A DNA stretch of 27,143 bases from Branchiostoma floridae (lineage: Eukaryota > Chordata > Leptocardii > Amphioxiformes > Branchiostomatidae): positions 13,014,639-13,041,781 of the forward strand of contig NC_049983.1 of NCBI RefSeq assembly GCF_000003815.2, written 5' to 3'. The notes under the pieces were generated by a model, which saw only the letters and a program-made list of their open reading frames with translations, was not told where the DNA came from and did not search any database. Shown here piece by piece: positions 8,594 to 18,602 of the stretch. Positions within the stretch are counted from its first letter, which is position 1; every line of letters begins with the position of its first letter. Position numbers and translations under genes: made by a program.

Positions 8594-11351
8594 TTACTGC
8601 ACAACCCAGCCTCCCGCTCCCCTTCCAACAACTTTCCTTACTTTGCTACCATAGCGGCGTCTAACGTTAGATCTACCGCCCCTGGTCCGTCCTATTTCTT
8701 GCATAATCATGTCAAACGCGTCCTGTACATGTGTTTCTGGTAACGGCGGGTACGAATATTGTAGCAGTGGCGTCACCTGTCGGAGTTCAGCTCGCTTTGC
8801 AGCAATCACCGCTTCTGGAATATCTTGCAAGATGTCAACGATTGACCGTTTCTCTTGAAAAAAGTCACCATCCGTCACTTTGACCGTAAACTTGGAATAG
8901 TCTAAAACGTCATCGAATGGATACACGGGTTCGTGGTCTAACTTGAATATCACGGGTATACACCCGCATTGTACGGCGTCAAAGAAGGACTTTCTGGTTG
9001 GAGAATCCCCAGGGGGCTGGAGACAGAAAACAGAATGGTGCATCCACTCACCCAGATTCTCCTGCCAGCTTCTGTCTCTACACTCCTGTGTGATGACCCA
9101 CACGTTTTGCTTGTTGAGTGAAGAAGTTGCGTCATACTTCTCTGATGTCGGCCGAAGCTGTTGACTGAGAATCCGCCTTATGTCGTGCGACATTCGCCTG
9201 CTCCCGGCAAACAATACCAACACGTCTCTTGGTATGTCCAACTGAGTTCTCTCGGATTTTGATTCTCCTCCAAACTTGTTGTCAGAAAGAAGATGTCCAC
9301 AGGAAGGATACGGCGCCACCACCATTGGCAACCCGCTTCGTCTGATGAACTTCAAAGTCTTCGGGTCCGACTCGTGCTCGATGGCGACGAACGTTACCGA
9401 GCGAGACTCCCGGGTTTTTAGGATCCCGCCTGTGACGTCAGCATGCTCCCTTTCTATCCTGCCTAGTGCCATCATATGTGGCTTTCCTTGCTGGAAGTAA
9501 GGGTAGTTACTCGTGATGAACTGCCATAGTTCTCTGTCTAGTGCGGGGCTGTCTATGGTGCTTACCGGCTCACAGGCTGCAGCAAGTGCTGGGTAGTAGG
9601 GAATGTAGAACACGTCGGCCTTTTCTGGGTCTAGTGTGCGGAAGGTGCTGGACAGTAGTTTTTGGTGGAGGATAACTTCGAGTGAAAACATGTGCGTACT
9701 TCTGAACGACACGTTCCCATATCGGGCAAACTCTAACCCCATTCCATAGTCCTGTAGCTGGTAGCATCTATTCTTCACCTGGATGCAGTGGACAAGGCCG
9801 GAGTTGAATTCCGAAGGAAGGTCGTACACGAACACCCTGAGCGGAGACGACGTCTGTGCAGCGTTTCCCGCGCTTTCTGGTCTCTTCACCGGTTTGGGTG
9901 AGGGTTGTCCAGTCGTGTCGTCCTTTAGGTAGACCTTTCTCTTCCCGGAAATATGGCCAGCTTGTCCTTCCCTGTAAGCAACAAGTAAGAGTAAGTCTTA
10001 ATTATATTGAACTAAGCTATTAAAACATTTATGGTCGAATGGCATATGCTCACTCATAATTGGTATAGTTGGTATGGATAAGGCACAGGCATGTGGATTC
10101 CCGTTACTGTGCCTAATCTGTGCCTTAACAATGCCAATGGGACAAAAAGGTGAAAAACAGTGACTGGTGTATCCAAAGTAAAATTTCCTTTATCCCTGAT
10201 GTACTAAACCGTATATAGAAACAATAGAAAGGTGGATGCCCGCGAAAATGTTGTATGTATATGAGCTTAGCCTGGTGACTATCCCGGTACATACGAGGGG
10301 GGTTCAATAAGTTCTTGTCCTCACCAAGAAATAACAAGCACAACTCAGATTTTCAGGCACAACTTCATAGTATGAAGTCTTTTATCAATATCCTCCAAAT
10401 TTCAAATCATTGGAGTCATTACTTTCCAGGCATTCGTTTTTCCTAAATTAGAAGGTAAGTGGCGAGAAAAAAGTTGTGTGAATTGTGATCAGACATGTGT
10501 GGGTCTAGTTTCCCATGCCATAAATTAACAAAAGACGTTGTCAAAATGTTTGATAATGATTCTCTTCCTATTTCAAGCAAAAAGAATTGGGTTTCTAACT
10601 TCCAGCAGCGCAAATTGACCCACACACTCAGGTCAGGTCAATTGTCCACGTTTTTTTCCTTCTCCCTCACCTAACGTTACTGGGTGTCGCCTGCAAAGTA
10701 ATGATCACACTAATTTGAATTTTGGTACATATTTATATAAGACTTTATACTTGACATCTATGCTTCGAAATCTGAGCTGTGCTTATTTTTTCTCGGTAAA
10801 GTCGGGGACTTATTGATAACCCCACGTACATGTATAAAGTCTTATATAAATGTGTACCAAAATTCAAATTATTGTGATCATCATGTTGCAGGCGACACCC
10901 AGTAACGTTAGGTAAGGGATAACGAAAAAAAAAGGTGGACAATTGATCTGCAACCTGAGGTGTGAGGTCAAATTGTCTGATCACACTTCACCCTTCTTTT
11001 TCTCCCCACTTACCTTCTAATTTAGAAAAAACGAATGCCTGGAAAGTAATGACTCCAATGATTTGTAATTTGGAGGATATTGATAAAAGACTTCATACTA
11101 TGAAGTTGTGCCTGAAAATCTGAGTTGTGCTTGTTATTTCTTGGTGAGGCCAAGAACTTATTGAACCCCCCTCGTACGCTTACCGTTATACGCATTCGTT
11201 TATAGCTAAGACAAAGGAGTTACCTTCTGGGCAATGGACTTGACTCGTCGTCTTTGACCACCTTAGGAAAGATGTAAAGCAGCGTGGCAAGGTACATCCC
11301 ACTGATGGCCGCTGTGGACAGGATCACAACATGTCGTCTGGTAACAAACAT
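8594..11351 (-). CDS. Exostosin-family (GT47) glycosyltransferase, type II membrane protein
   Basis: Two exons: 11351-11224 (start ATG) and 9971-8594, joined in phase 2 (AGA AG|G), giving 501 residues. Residues 1-7 (MFVTRRH) are a short cytosolic tail, and about 8-28 (VVILSTAAISGMYLATLLYIF) a single membrane anchor. A polar stem follows, then the catalytic domain from about residue 88. Family marks visible are VFVYDLP (89-95), ADVFYIPYYP (161-170) and FCLQPPGDSPTRKSFFDAV with CGCIPVIF (about 358-385), the conserved exostosin/GT47 nucleotide-sugar region. Such enzymes act in the Golgi or ER lumen on glycan chains. Exostosins make heparan sulfate, while plant and invertebrate relatives use other acceptors. 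The C-terminus is basic (RRRYGSKVRKVVGRGAGG). It is shorter than the two-domain EXT proteins because the second (GT64) domain is absent, so it is exostosin-like rather than a true EXT1/2. Its intron contains a large foldback transposon. Confidence 0.9.
10294..11174. mobile_element. 881-bp mariner-type foldback element in the exostosin-gene intron
   Basis: The ends are perfect inverted repeats starting CGAGGGGGGTTCAATAAG and flanked by TA (10292-10293 and 11175-11176), the signature of Tc1/mariner insertions. Nearly the whole element is one inverted repeat. Arm 10294-10460 pairs with about 11010-11174, and the inner block at about 10650-10745 (containing CCTAACGTTACTGGGTGTCG) pairs with about 10825-10920. 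The left arm has about 100 extra bases around 10505-10605. No transposase is encoded. In the pre-mRNA this would form a hairpin several hundred base pairs long. Confidence 0.85.
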
Positions 11352-12642
11352 ATTGTGTAGCTGTGCGTGCCTCAAGCGACCCTCCCTCCACGAATCCTCT
11401 TATCTCTTTGCAGCAAAGCTAAAGACCTTCACCGTTTATAGTGTGAGACAGCCGGTGCATTATTTTATCTCTATCGATTGGCAGTCTCAGAAGCACACTG
11501 ATATGACCGGATCATGGACAAAAGCAGCCAAGGTCTTGACTGATACCTTCTGTTGTCTCCATGACCTCGATGACGTCACAGCTTTGGACAATACCAGTAG
11601 AATCCACGGACCATTCAGATACACCAGAAAGACAAAATGTACCAATATGACAATAATGAACGACATAACTTCGCAACAGACGACAGTACACATTTGGGGG
11701 CGCCCTTCATCGCCCCATATTGTGCCCGATTTTTATCCCTATAAACTAGACTGAAATGATTGCTGACTGAGTATTACTTAAGAGAGAAACGTGCCAGCTG
11801 TCACCTCTGCCGTACGTCAAGCCAGATCGATTAACCATCATAGGATATATCGAACAAAGAATCTCTTTAACTTATATAGATAAAAAATATACAATGATAG
11901 CTACTAATACATGTAATTTATAGTTCCTGTGCTCGAAGGCCAATAAGGCTCGGCGGCCAATACTGCTCCATCCGGCTGACTCACGTTATCATTTACTGTC
12001 AGCTATTTGTGCTCGTTTCCGTATGATAATGATGATACGTATGTAATGTCTGGGTCTGTTACTTACTTGAGAGTCCTGAAATGTAGCCCAGACCACAAAT
12101 TGCAGCCTGTTAATTTTTAAGGCGCCATTTTAAAATTTTAGAATAAAAAAAAGCTTATTACAAGGCCTGTTTGCAGAAATAATCATGATCAATGCGGCGA
12201 TAGTGAAAGAAAAACAGTCACACTCAGAAGTACTAGCCAAATATGATTTTTGAAAGTAATCGTTGGAAAGCATTGCATTCGATATCGTAATCATAATGTA
12301 GAAATGCTGTCATTTTAAACATTCGACTGAGTTCAATAACCAATCCTTTCCTTTTTTTGTCTTGCAATAGATTAATCGATTAAAATGGTCTTTTATTGGA
12401 CTCATCGTATGTACAGATAGAACTCTAGCAAGTAGGGAATAGATAGATTAACATCTGATCTTTACTTAACCCGGTGTTGCAGAATTCGCAAGAAAGTTCA
12501 ATTATATTGTCGTTGCAAGCAGTAGCTCAGTATGCCCAATGCTTTTGACCACCTGTGACTGTCTATCTAACACTATGATTTGCTAGATTTTCTTTTTTCA
12601 CTGATTATATGCAAATTTTCACTCCATTTCCCTTCTCTTCTC
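11352..12642. other. Intergenic: exostosin-gene 5' flank and ASB-like gene 3' flank
   Basis: No supported coding sequence. The right-hand part (about 11760-12640) is AT-rich. TTTATT at 12392-12397 reads as AATAAA on the minus strand, about 250 bases after the ASB-like stop, and is a possible polyadenylation signal for that gene. The 156-residue open frame crossing 11284-11754 overlaps exon 1 of the exostosin gene on the other strand and is not protein-like. Confidence 0.45.
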
Positions 12643-13837
12643 TTACTCTACTAATTTGACAAAACATTTCAGTCTATTGGGGAGTGGCAATAGTTCAACT
12701 CCAAAGTAGCATCTCTTTTCTCCCAGCAACCGTCTGATCACGTGACGACAGAGATGACTCAGCGTCCTCGGTGCAGACGACACTTTCCTCAGTAGCTCTG
12801 CCACCTGTTCGTCCGTCTGGTCGGTAATCATCGGTCTGCAGTCCACTGTTCCCAGCGTTCTGAGCATGAGTTCTACAATACGGATGTTTCCCGTCTTGAT
12901 GGCGTGGTGAAGGGGGCCTTCCGGAGTGAACTTATCAGTGGGTTTTGAGTAGCATCTGGCGCCATGTTGACACAAGACAAATATGGCGTCTACAGCTCCA
13001 AACCTTATACAGGAGCTCAAGTGGTTGTACGTGTTCGTGCCGTCTATGTTGATGCTGTGTTTCTTTAGTCGGCATATGGTCTCGTGGTGCCCGTTCTCTG
13101 CTGCGAATATCATCGGTGTTTTCCAGCAGTTGACGCCGTCCATGTCGCGTGTGTGCCTGTAGAACCGTATCCCGGACACACGGTTGGACTTGTCGGCATA
13201 GGCTCTCGTCTCGTGCCGCATCAGCACGTCGATACAGTCCGACATGCCTGTGTGGAGAAATAATGGATGGTCGTAGAATAAGCACATCTTGACATCTACT
13301 AACTATCTGTAGTTAGTAGAGAGAGAATATTTTTTGATTAGAGGAAAATAATTACTTTCGAATAATCACAGATCATTAGGAGATAGCAAGATGTGCGAAT
13401 GTGAGTCTGTAGCTTTCATCATTATGCACATGAAAAACATAGCTTCATTGCAGGGCTATGTACCAAGGTTTCTATAGAAAATAATAATAATTGGGGCAAT
13501 AAAACATTCCAGACGTCATAGTAGCCCCAAAAATGATATCTAAATTTCTTTTATGCCCATCTATCAATATTCGTTACGACTCCATTCTTTCTTAATTCAT
13601 TAGAGAAAACAATGGAAGGTCAAAACACCAATTTAGCAAGGTAGGAAACCTTAAGCCTACTTCTGCGCTAGAGGAACGACAATAGTTCTTTTTACCGAGC
13701 GCCGCAGCCAGGTGTACGGTGGCCATGGGCTGTCGCACCCCTTTGTTGAGGAAGAAGTCCCTGGCCCGAAAGTCCACCCCGTGTGTGAGGATGAGGTCAA
13801 GGCAGGTCGGCTGGTTGTGCCGAATGGCGGCAAACAT
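12643..13837 (-). CDS. Ankyrin-repeat/SOCS-box (ASB-like) protein, 5' end missing
   Basis: Two exons: 13837-13696 and 13247-12643, joined in phase 1 (CTC G|GC), so that the reconstructed junction reads HLAAALGMSDCIDVLMRH, a proper ankyrin unit. The 248 visible residues hold about five ankyrin repeats (FAAIRHNQPTCLDLILTHG; MIFAAENGHHETICRL; GPLHHAIKTGNIRIVELML). They end in a SOCS box (APRTLSHLCRHVIRRLLG followed by LPLPNRLKCFVKL), the element that recruits elongin B/C and Cullin 5 for substrate ubiquitination. The nominal ATG at 13837 falls inside an ankyrin unit and is preceded directly by an in-frame TGA. No splice acceptor is present there, and the 466-bp inverted repeat begins about 20 bases upstream. 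The gene is therefore probably interrupted, with its 5' exons beyond 27143 or lost. Confidence 0.75.
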
Positions 13838-13858
13838 TCACCCCGACCAATCGAATGG

Positions 13859-14324
13859 GGATGTCCCCCACAAATGTGCACACTCCTCTAGACGAGGGGA
13901 CACCCCTCGACTTTCAAGGGGATACTCCTCTTGAAATGGGGATGTCCTTCCCTTTATAAGGGGATGCTCCTCCGAAATTGGTATATTCATCGGGCATAGG
14001 GGACGTCCCTCCGGCACCCCCGCCGGCCCGTGGAATCGGCCGCTGACCCGACAAATTGCTTCCTAGTTCATCTAAATCACAACATCCGCAAGACTCACAT
14101 GGCCGGTGCTCCAGCGGTACGTCTTGGCTCTCGAGGTAAGCATGTTTTTGTACCGAAAATTGACGCATGTTGGAAATTAGGATGCCCGACCGACGGAACA
14201 TCGCTTGTTTCAAGTGTTTAATGGCGTCCATGGCTGGACGCGTCCTCCGAGCTCCTGCATTTACGGCCAAAATAAGAGCTTTACCGCGTGTTTGTCGAAA
14301 CGTAAATTATGCCCACCTCCCCAC
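13859..14324 (-). repeat. Long inverted repeat, left copy (466 bp)
   Basis: This segment is the exact reverse complement of 26678-27143. Paired coordinates always sum to 41002, so there are no indels, and I saw no mismatch by eye. The inner boundary is sharp (14324/26678). The outer boundary may extend beyond 13859, because the other copy reaches the window end. The outer 160 bases hold a series of GGGGA...CC palindrome-like motifs at about 20-bp steps (near 13857, 13898, 13918, 13939, 13960 and 14000). The inner 300 bases look like unique, GC-rich, gene-like DNA and include a 118-residue open frame. Confidence 0.95.
13914..14270 (-). CDS. 118-residue ORF inside the left inverted repeat
   Basis: The open frame begins MAVNAGARRTRPAMDAIK. 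A second ATG (the M of MDAIK) has a much better Kozak context (ccagccATGG). From there the N-terminus (MDAIKHLKQAMFRRSG...) is basic and amphipathic and has a look of a mitochondrial presequence. The last 30 residues are encoded by the subterminal repeats and are probably fortuitous (GTSP, GASP and GVSP periodicity). It reads outward, away from the two internal genes. No family is recognised. It may be a captured first exon or a chance frame. Confidence 0.25.
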   Translation of the reverse strand: MAVNAGARRTRPAMDAIKHLKQAMFRRSGILISNMRQFSVQKHAYLESQDVPLEHRPCESCGCCDLDELGSNLSGQRPIPRAGGGAGGTSPMPDEYTNFGGASPYKGKDIPISRGVSP

Positions 14325-14673
14325 GTTTTTGCCACTACATACTATACATAGAGTAGTGCTTGTATACATCGGCTTGTTGCTTGGTGTAGCCAAGTACAAC
14401 GCACATAAGCAGCCGTGTTATAAATTTCCAAACACAACAGGCACATTATTCTCTGAAAAACGTGTTACTAGTAAATAAAATGTCAGCACCATAAATTAAA
14501 CTGCACATAATCCCACAATTCAAGAAATGAAAAAAAGGCACAACAGAATGAGATACTTGACAATCTATCATTCAATCCATTGTATCTATTGAAATCAAGA
14601 GTCAGTTGTATCGGTCAGTAGATATTTTCAATTCAGTGACAAGCTTTGTATAACTTATGTGTATGTACAGAAT
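14325..14673. other. Upstream flank of the zinc-finger gene
   Basis: AT-rich sequence between the inverted repeat and the first codon of the repeat/zinc-finger gene. A possible acceptor (gtatgtacag) ends at 14670, so the coding exon may be spliced to an upstream non-coding exon. A candidate donor with matching orientation lies in the inverted repeat at about 14135 (CTCGAG|gtaagc). No TATA box stands out. Confidence 0.35.
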
Positions 14674-17650
14674 ATGGAGACGGAGGAGAGAGAGTTGATG
14701 TCTCGTGAAGAACTGCAGACACCACTTCATGCGAGTACAGCAGAGGAGATGTCTCGTGAAGAACTGCAGACACCACTTCATGCGGGTACAGCAGAGAAGA
14801 GAGGGGAGATGTCAAGTGAAGAACTGCAGACACCACTTCATGCGAGTACAACAGAGGAGAGAGAGGAGATGTCAAGTGAAGAACTGCAGACACCACTTCA
14901 TGTGAGTACAGCAGATGAGAGAGAGATGTCTCGTGAAGAACTGCAGACACCACTTCATGCGAGTACAACAGAGGAGAGAGAGGAGATGTCAAGTGAAGAA
15001 CTGCAGACACCACTTCATGCGAGTACAGCAGAGGAGAGAGGGGAGATGTCTCGTGAAGAACTGCAGACACCACTTCATGCGAGTACAACAGAGGAGAGAG
15101 AGGAGATGTCAAGTGAAGAACTGCAGACACCACTTCATGCGAGTACAGCAGAGGAGAGAGGGGAGATGTCTCGTGTAGAACTGCAGACACCACTTCATGC
15201 GAGTACAACAGAGGAGAGAGGGGAGATGTCAAGTGAAGAACTGCAGACACCACTTAATGCGAGTACAGCAGAGGAGATGTCTCGTGAAGAACTGCAGACA
15301 CCACTTCATGCGAGTACAACAGAGGAGAGAGAGGAGATGTCTCGTGAAGAACTGCAGACACCACTTCATGCGAGTACAGCAGAGGAGAGAGGGGAGATGT
15401 CAAGTGAAGAACTGCAGACGCCACTTAATGCGAGTACAGCAGAGGAGATGTCTCGTGTAGAACTGCAGACACCACTAAATGCGAGTACAACAGAGAAGAG
15501 AGGGGAGATGTCTCGTGTAGAACTGCAGACACCACTTAATTTGTGTACAACAGAGGAGAGAGGGGAGATGTCAAGTGAAGAACTGCAGACACCACTTCAT
15601 GCGAGTACAGCAGAGGAGAGAGGGGAGATGTCTCGTGTAGAACTGCAGACACCACTTCATGCGAGTACAACAGAGGAGAGAGAGGAGATGTCAAGTGAAG
15701 AACTGCAGACACCACTTAATGCGAGTACAGCAGAGGAGATGTCTCGTGAAGAACTGCAGACACCACTTCATGCGAGTACAACAGAGGAGAGAGAGGAGAT
15801 GTCTCGTGAAGAACTGCAGACACCACTTCATGCGAGTACAGCAGAGGAGAGAGGGGAGATGTCAAGTGAAGAACTGCAGACGCCACTTAATGCGAGTACA
15901 GCAGAGATGTCTCGTGTAGAACTGCAGACACCACTAAATGCGAGTACAACAGAGAAGAGAGGGGAGATGTCTCGTGTAGAACTGCAGACGCCACTTAATT
16001 TGTGTACAACAGAGGAGAGAGGGGAGATGTCAAGTGAAGAACTGCAGACACCACTAAATGCGAGTACAGCAGAGGAGATGTCTCGTGAAGAACTGCAGAC
16101 ACCACTTCATGCGAGTACAACAGAGAAGAGAGGGGAGATGTCTCGTGTAGAACTGCAGACACCACTTAATTTGTGTACAACAGAGGAGAGAGGGGAGATG
16201 TCAAGTGAAGAACTGCAGACGCCACTTAATGCGAGTACAACAGAGGAGATGTCTCGTGAAGAACTGCAGACACCACTTCATGCGAGTACAACAGAGAAGA
16301 GAGGGGAGATGTCTCGTGAAGAACTGCAGACACCACTTCATGCGAGTAGAACAGAGGAGAGAGGGGAGATGTCAAGTGAAGAACTGCAGACACCACTTCA
16401 TGCGAGTACAGCAGAGGAGAGATTAAGTTCTCCCCAAGCATGTAAGTGAATCTTGTTGTTCTATTGAAGTGCCAACGTAGCTCCACTCATACAAAGCGAA
16501 TGATTGGTTTGGAGAGTTGAAAGCAGTTTTGATATCAATGTTGGCTTTGGAACAATCCTCTAATCTGTCAGTTTTTTTCTGCCCCATACGTAGTGGAGAT
16601 TTAGCACTTGAGTAAGGACTGTATTGTATAGCAAATTGCCATTATGTATCAAGAACTTCCATAATATATGTTATAAGCTAATCAACATAATTCCAGAAAG
16701 CAACTTATCTTAGATGCCATGCAAGTATTATCATATTGCTTTGACTACAAAGGTTTGACGATATAGATGTTGTTCATATGACCTAAGCCACCCCCCACTG
16801 TCTTAACAAGATGTTATGTGCTGTGTGTATGCTGCACCACTTTACAAGTCATACTTGCATATGGGCCAGTTTTGTCATAAATAAAGATTGAATTGTGTTC
16901 CTTTTGACCGAGTTTGATATTTCTTGCTCTCCAGCTTCCAAACATGTGAGGAGGTATCTACGAAGGACGAAAGAGCCCTTGTACATTTGCCCTACGTGTG
17001 GCACGCAAATATTCACGGAACAAGGAGCGAAACAACATGCCAAGAGGCATACAGAGGCGGCATGCAAGTATCATTGTGTTCAATGTTCTAAAAAGTTTAT
17101 TGTAAAATCAGAGTACACAAGGCATGCTTGTATGACAAAAGGAGAAGTGTACAAATGTCAGCAGTGTCCTGCAGAGTTTAACTCGAAACAAGGACTTCGG
17201 CTACACGAGTCATCCCACACAAGGAAAACTGTTACATGCAAGGAGTGTGGGCAACAGTATGATTCGTCATACAGACTGAGGTATCACTATAAAAAAGAAC
17301 ATGAGTCACCGATAAAGAAATCGTGTCGCTTCTGTCACAAAGAACTAAGCACAAGATCTGCTAGGAAGAGACATGAACCAGTCTGCAAAGACAATGACAA
17401 AACAAAGCCAGCGTTATACAAATGTGACCATTGTTCGAAACTATTCAGAACAAAATGGAACCTGGCAAGACACACGGGAACACATACGGAGCACAGGGAG
17501 TGTGCAATTTGCAACAAAGCTTTTAAAAATGATCAGCAGCTTAATGAACACATGGTAGTACACACGGGGGTGCAATGCACCGTTTGCAAAAAATACTATA
17601 AGGATGATCATTCTCTGAACAAGCACATGAATAAGCATCATAGCGTATAA
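14674..17650 (+). CDS. 30-unit repeat protein with eight C-terminal zinc fingers
   Basis: Two exons, 14674-16441 (donor T|gtaagt) and 16935-17650, join in phase 1 to give 827 residues. I prefer the ATG at 14674 (A at -3, G at +4) to the in-frame one at 14659. The first exon is almost entirely 30 tandem units of consensus MSSEELQTPLHASTAEERGE (16, 17, 19 or 20 residues). These are acidic, with ELQTPL invariant, and have no known domain. The second exon encodes eight zinc-finger-like units in a row: YICPTCGTQIF, YHCVQCSKKF, YKCQQCPAEF, VTCKECGQQY, KSCRFCHKEL, YKCDHCSKLF, RECAICNKAF and VQCTVCKKYY. Most are C2H2, and the second and fifth end His-Cys. A nuclear DNA-binding role is the natural inference. 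Linkers are irregular, not the TGEKP type. It converges on the YqaJ-domain gene, and both lie between the inverted repeats. Confidence 0.85.
14698..16422 (+). repeat. Coding tandem array, 30 units of 48-60 bp
   Basis: The units begin with ATGTCTCGTGAA or ATGTCAAGTGAA and contain the constant core GAACTGCAGACACCACTT. The full unit is 60 bp, and shorter forms of 57, 51 and 48 bp arise by loss of whole codons. A higher-order repeat of eight units is visible: 15106-15567 (462 bp) is repeated at 15568-16026 (459 bp) with the same unit order and a single 3-bp difference. Confidence 0.95.
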
Positions 17651-17984
17651 TTCAGATAGGATATAATCACTCTCAACATTGATTCCAACCATATCAAAAC
17701 TTCTGAAGTGATTTTAGTCTTGAACTACTTTAAAAAATATGTCCTTTTTTTGCTTGATTTGCACTTCCCTTTTTCTGGCATGGTAAGCAGATTGAAATTA
17801 CATTTTTCCAAAGACTAAAATTACAAAGTTCCTAAATGTTCTTTTGTTCCCACGAGTAGTTTTCCAGAAACATAGTTTACATTTTCATACTTCATGATAC
17901 TTTTCTACTTGACTTTGAAACATCATATACACCATTTTCATACATGGACTGTCTTTACACTAACTGCAAGGTTCCTTTAAGGGG

Positions 17985-18390
17985 CACAATGGTCCATTGG
18001 TCAATTTGTTTATTTACCACTAATGGTGAGAATTCAAAACTGTTGTTTATGTTGCAACTCATGTGTAAACATTCTGTGGTCTACTTGCATACATCACAAG
18101 TTATAACTATATAATACAAGTTATAGTTCAGTTATAAGAGTTTACAAGTTATTCATTCATTACAAGTTACATTCATCACAATGGTCCATTGGTCAATTTG
18201 TTTATTTACCACTAATGGTGAGAATTCAAAACTGTTGTTTATGTTGCAACTCATGTGTAAACATTCTGTGGTCTACTTGCATACATCTTTGTGATATCTT
18301 ATCACAAGTTATACTATATAATACAAGTTACAGTTCAGTTATAAGAGTTATAAGAGTTTACAAGTTATTCATTCATTACAAGTTATAAGA
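17985..18390. repeat. About 192-bp tandem duplication between convergent genes
   Basis: The block starting CACAATGGTCCATTGG at 17985 is repeated at 18177 with near identity for over 110 bases, followed by shared but rearranged ACAAGTTATA/TTATAAGAG words. Each copy carries TTTATT (18009-18014 and 18201-18206), which reads as AATAAA on the minus strand and could serve the YqaJ-domain gene ending at 18603. Confidence 0.85.
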
Positions 18391-18602
18391 GTTTACAAAT
18401 CGATGCTGATTCCAGCTCTGACATGGGGCAGCTGCCTCTCCAGTTGTTTTGACGATTTATAGTGCTGTCGTACACCCTCCGAGCTGTGTTGTGGCGCGAA
18501 CAGACTTCCAGGGACTGTTTTCTGCTTCTGCCTCCCAGGCTTCCTGATATCAAACACAGGATGATCACTGAGAACCACCCTGTGGATACTTGTGACAGGA
18601 AG

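Noticed and set aside
11284-11754. A 156-residue plus-strand open frame.
   Set aside because: It overlaps the first exon of the exostosin-like gene antisense. No protein-like composition or homology is recognised.
13859-14324. LTRs of a retrotransposon.
   Set aside because: The two copies are inverted, not direct, and neither primer-binding site nor reverse transcriptase, integrase or gag coding is present between them.
14633-15253. A 206-residue minus-strand open frame and several 60-90-residue plus-strand frames across the 30-unit array.
   Set aside because: Unit lengths are multiples of three, so any frame without a stop in the unit stays open through the array. Only the MSxEELQTPL frame has a spliced downstream partner.
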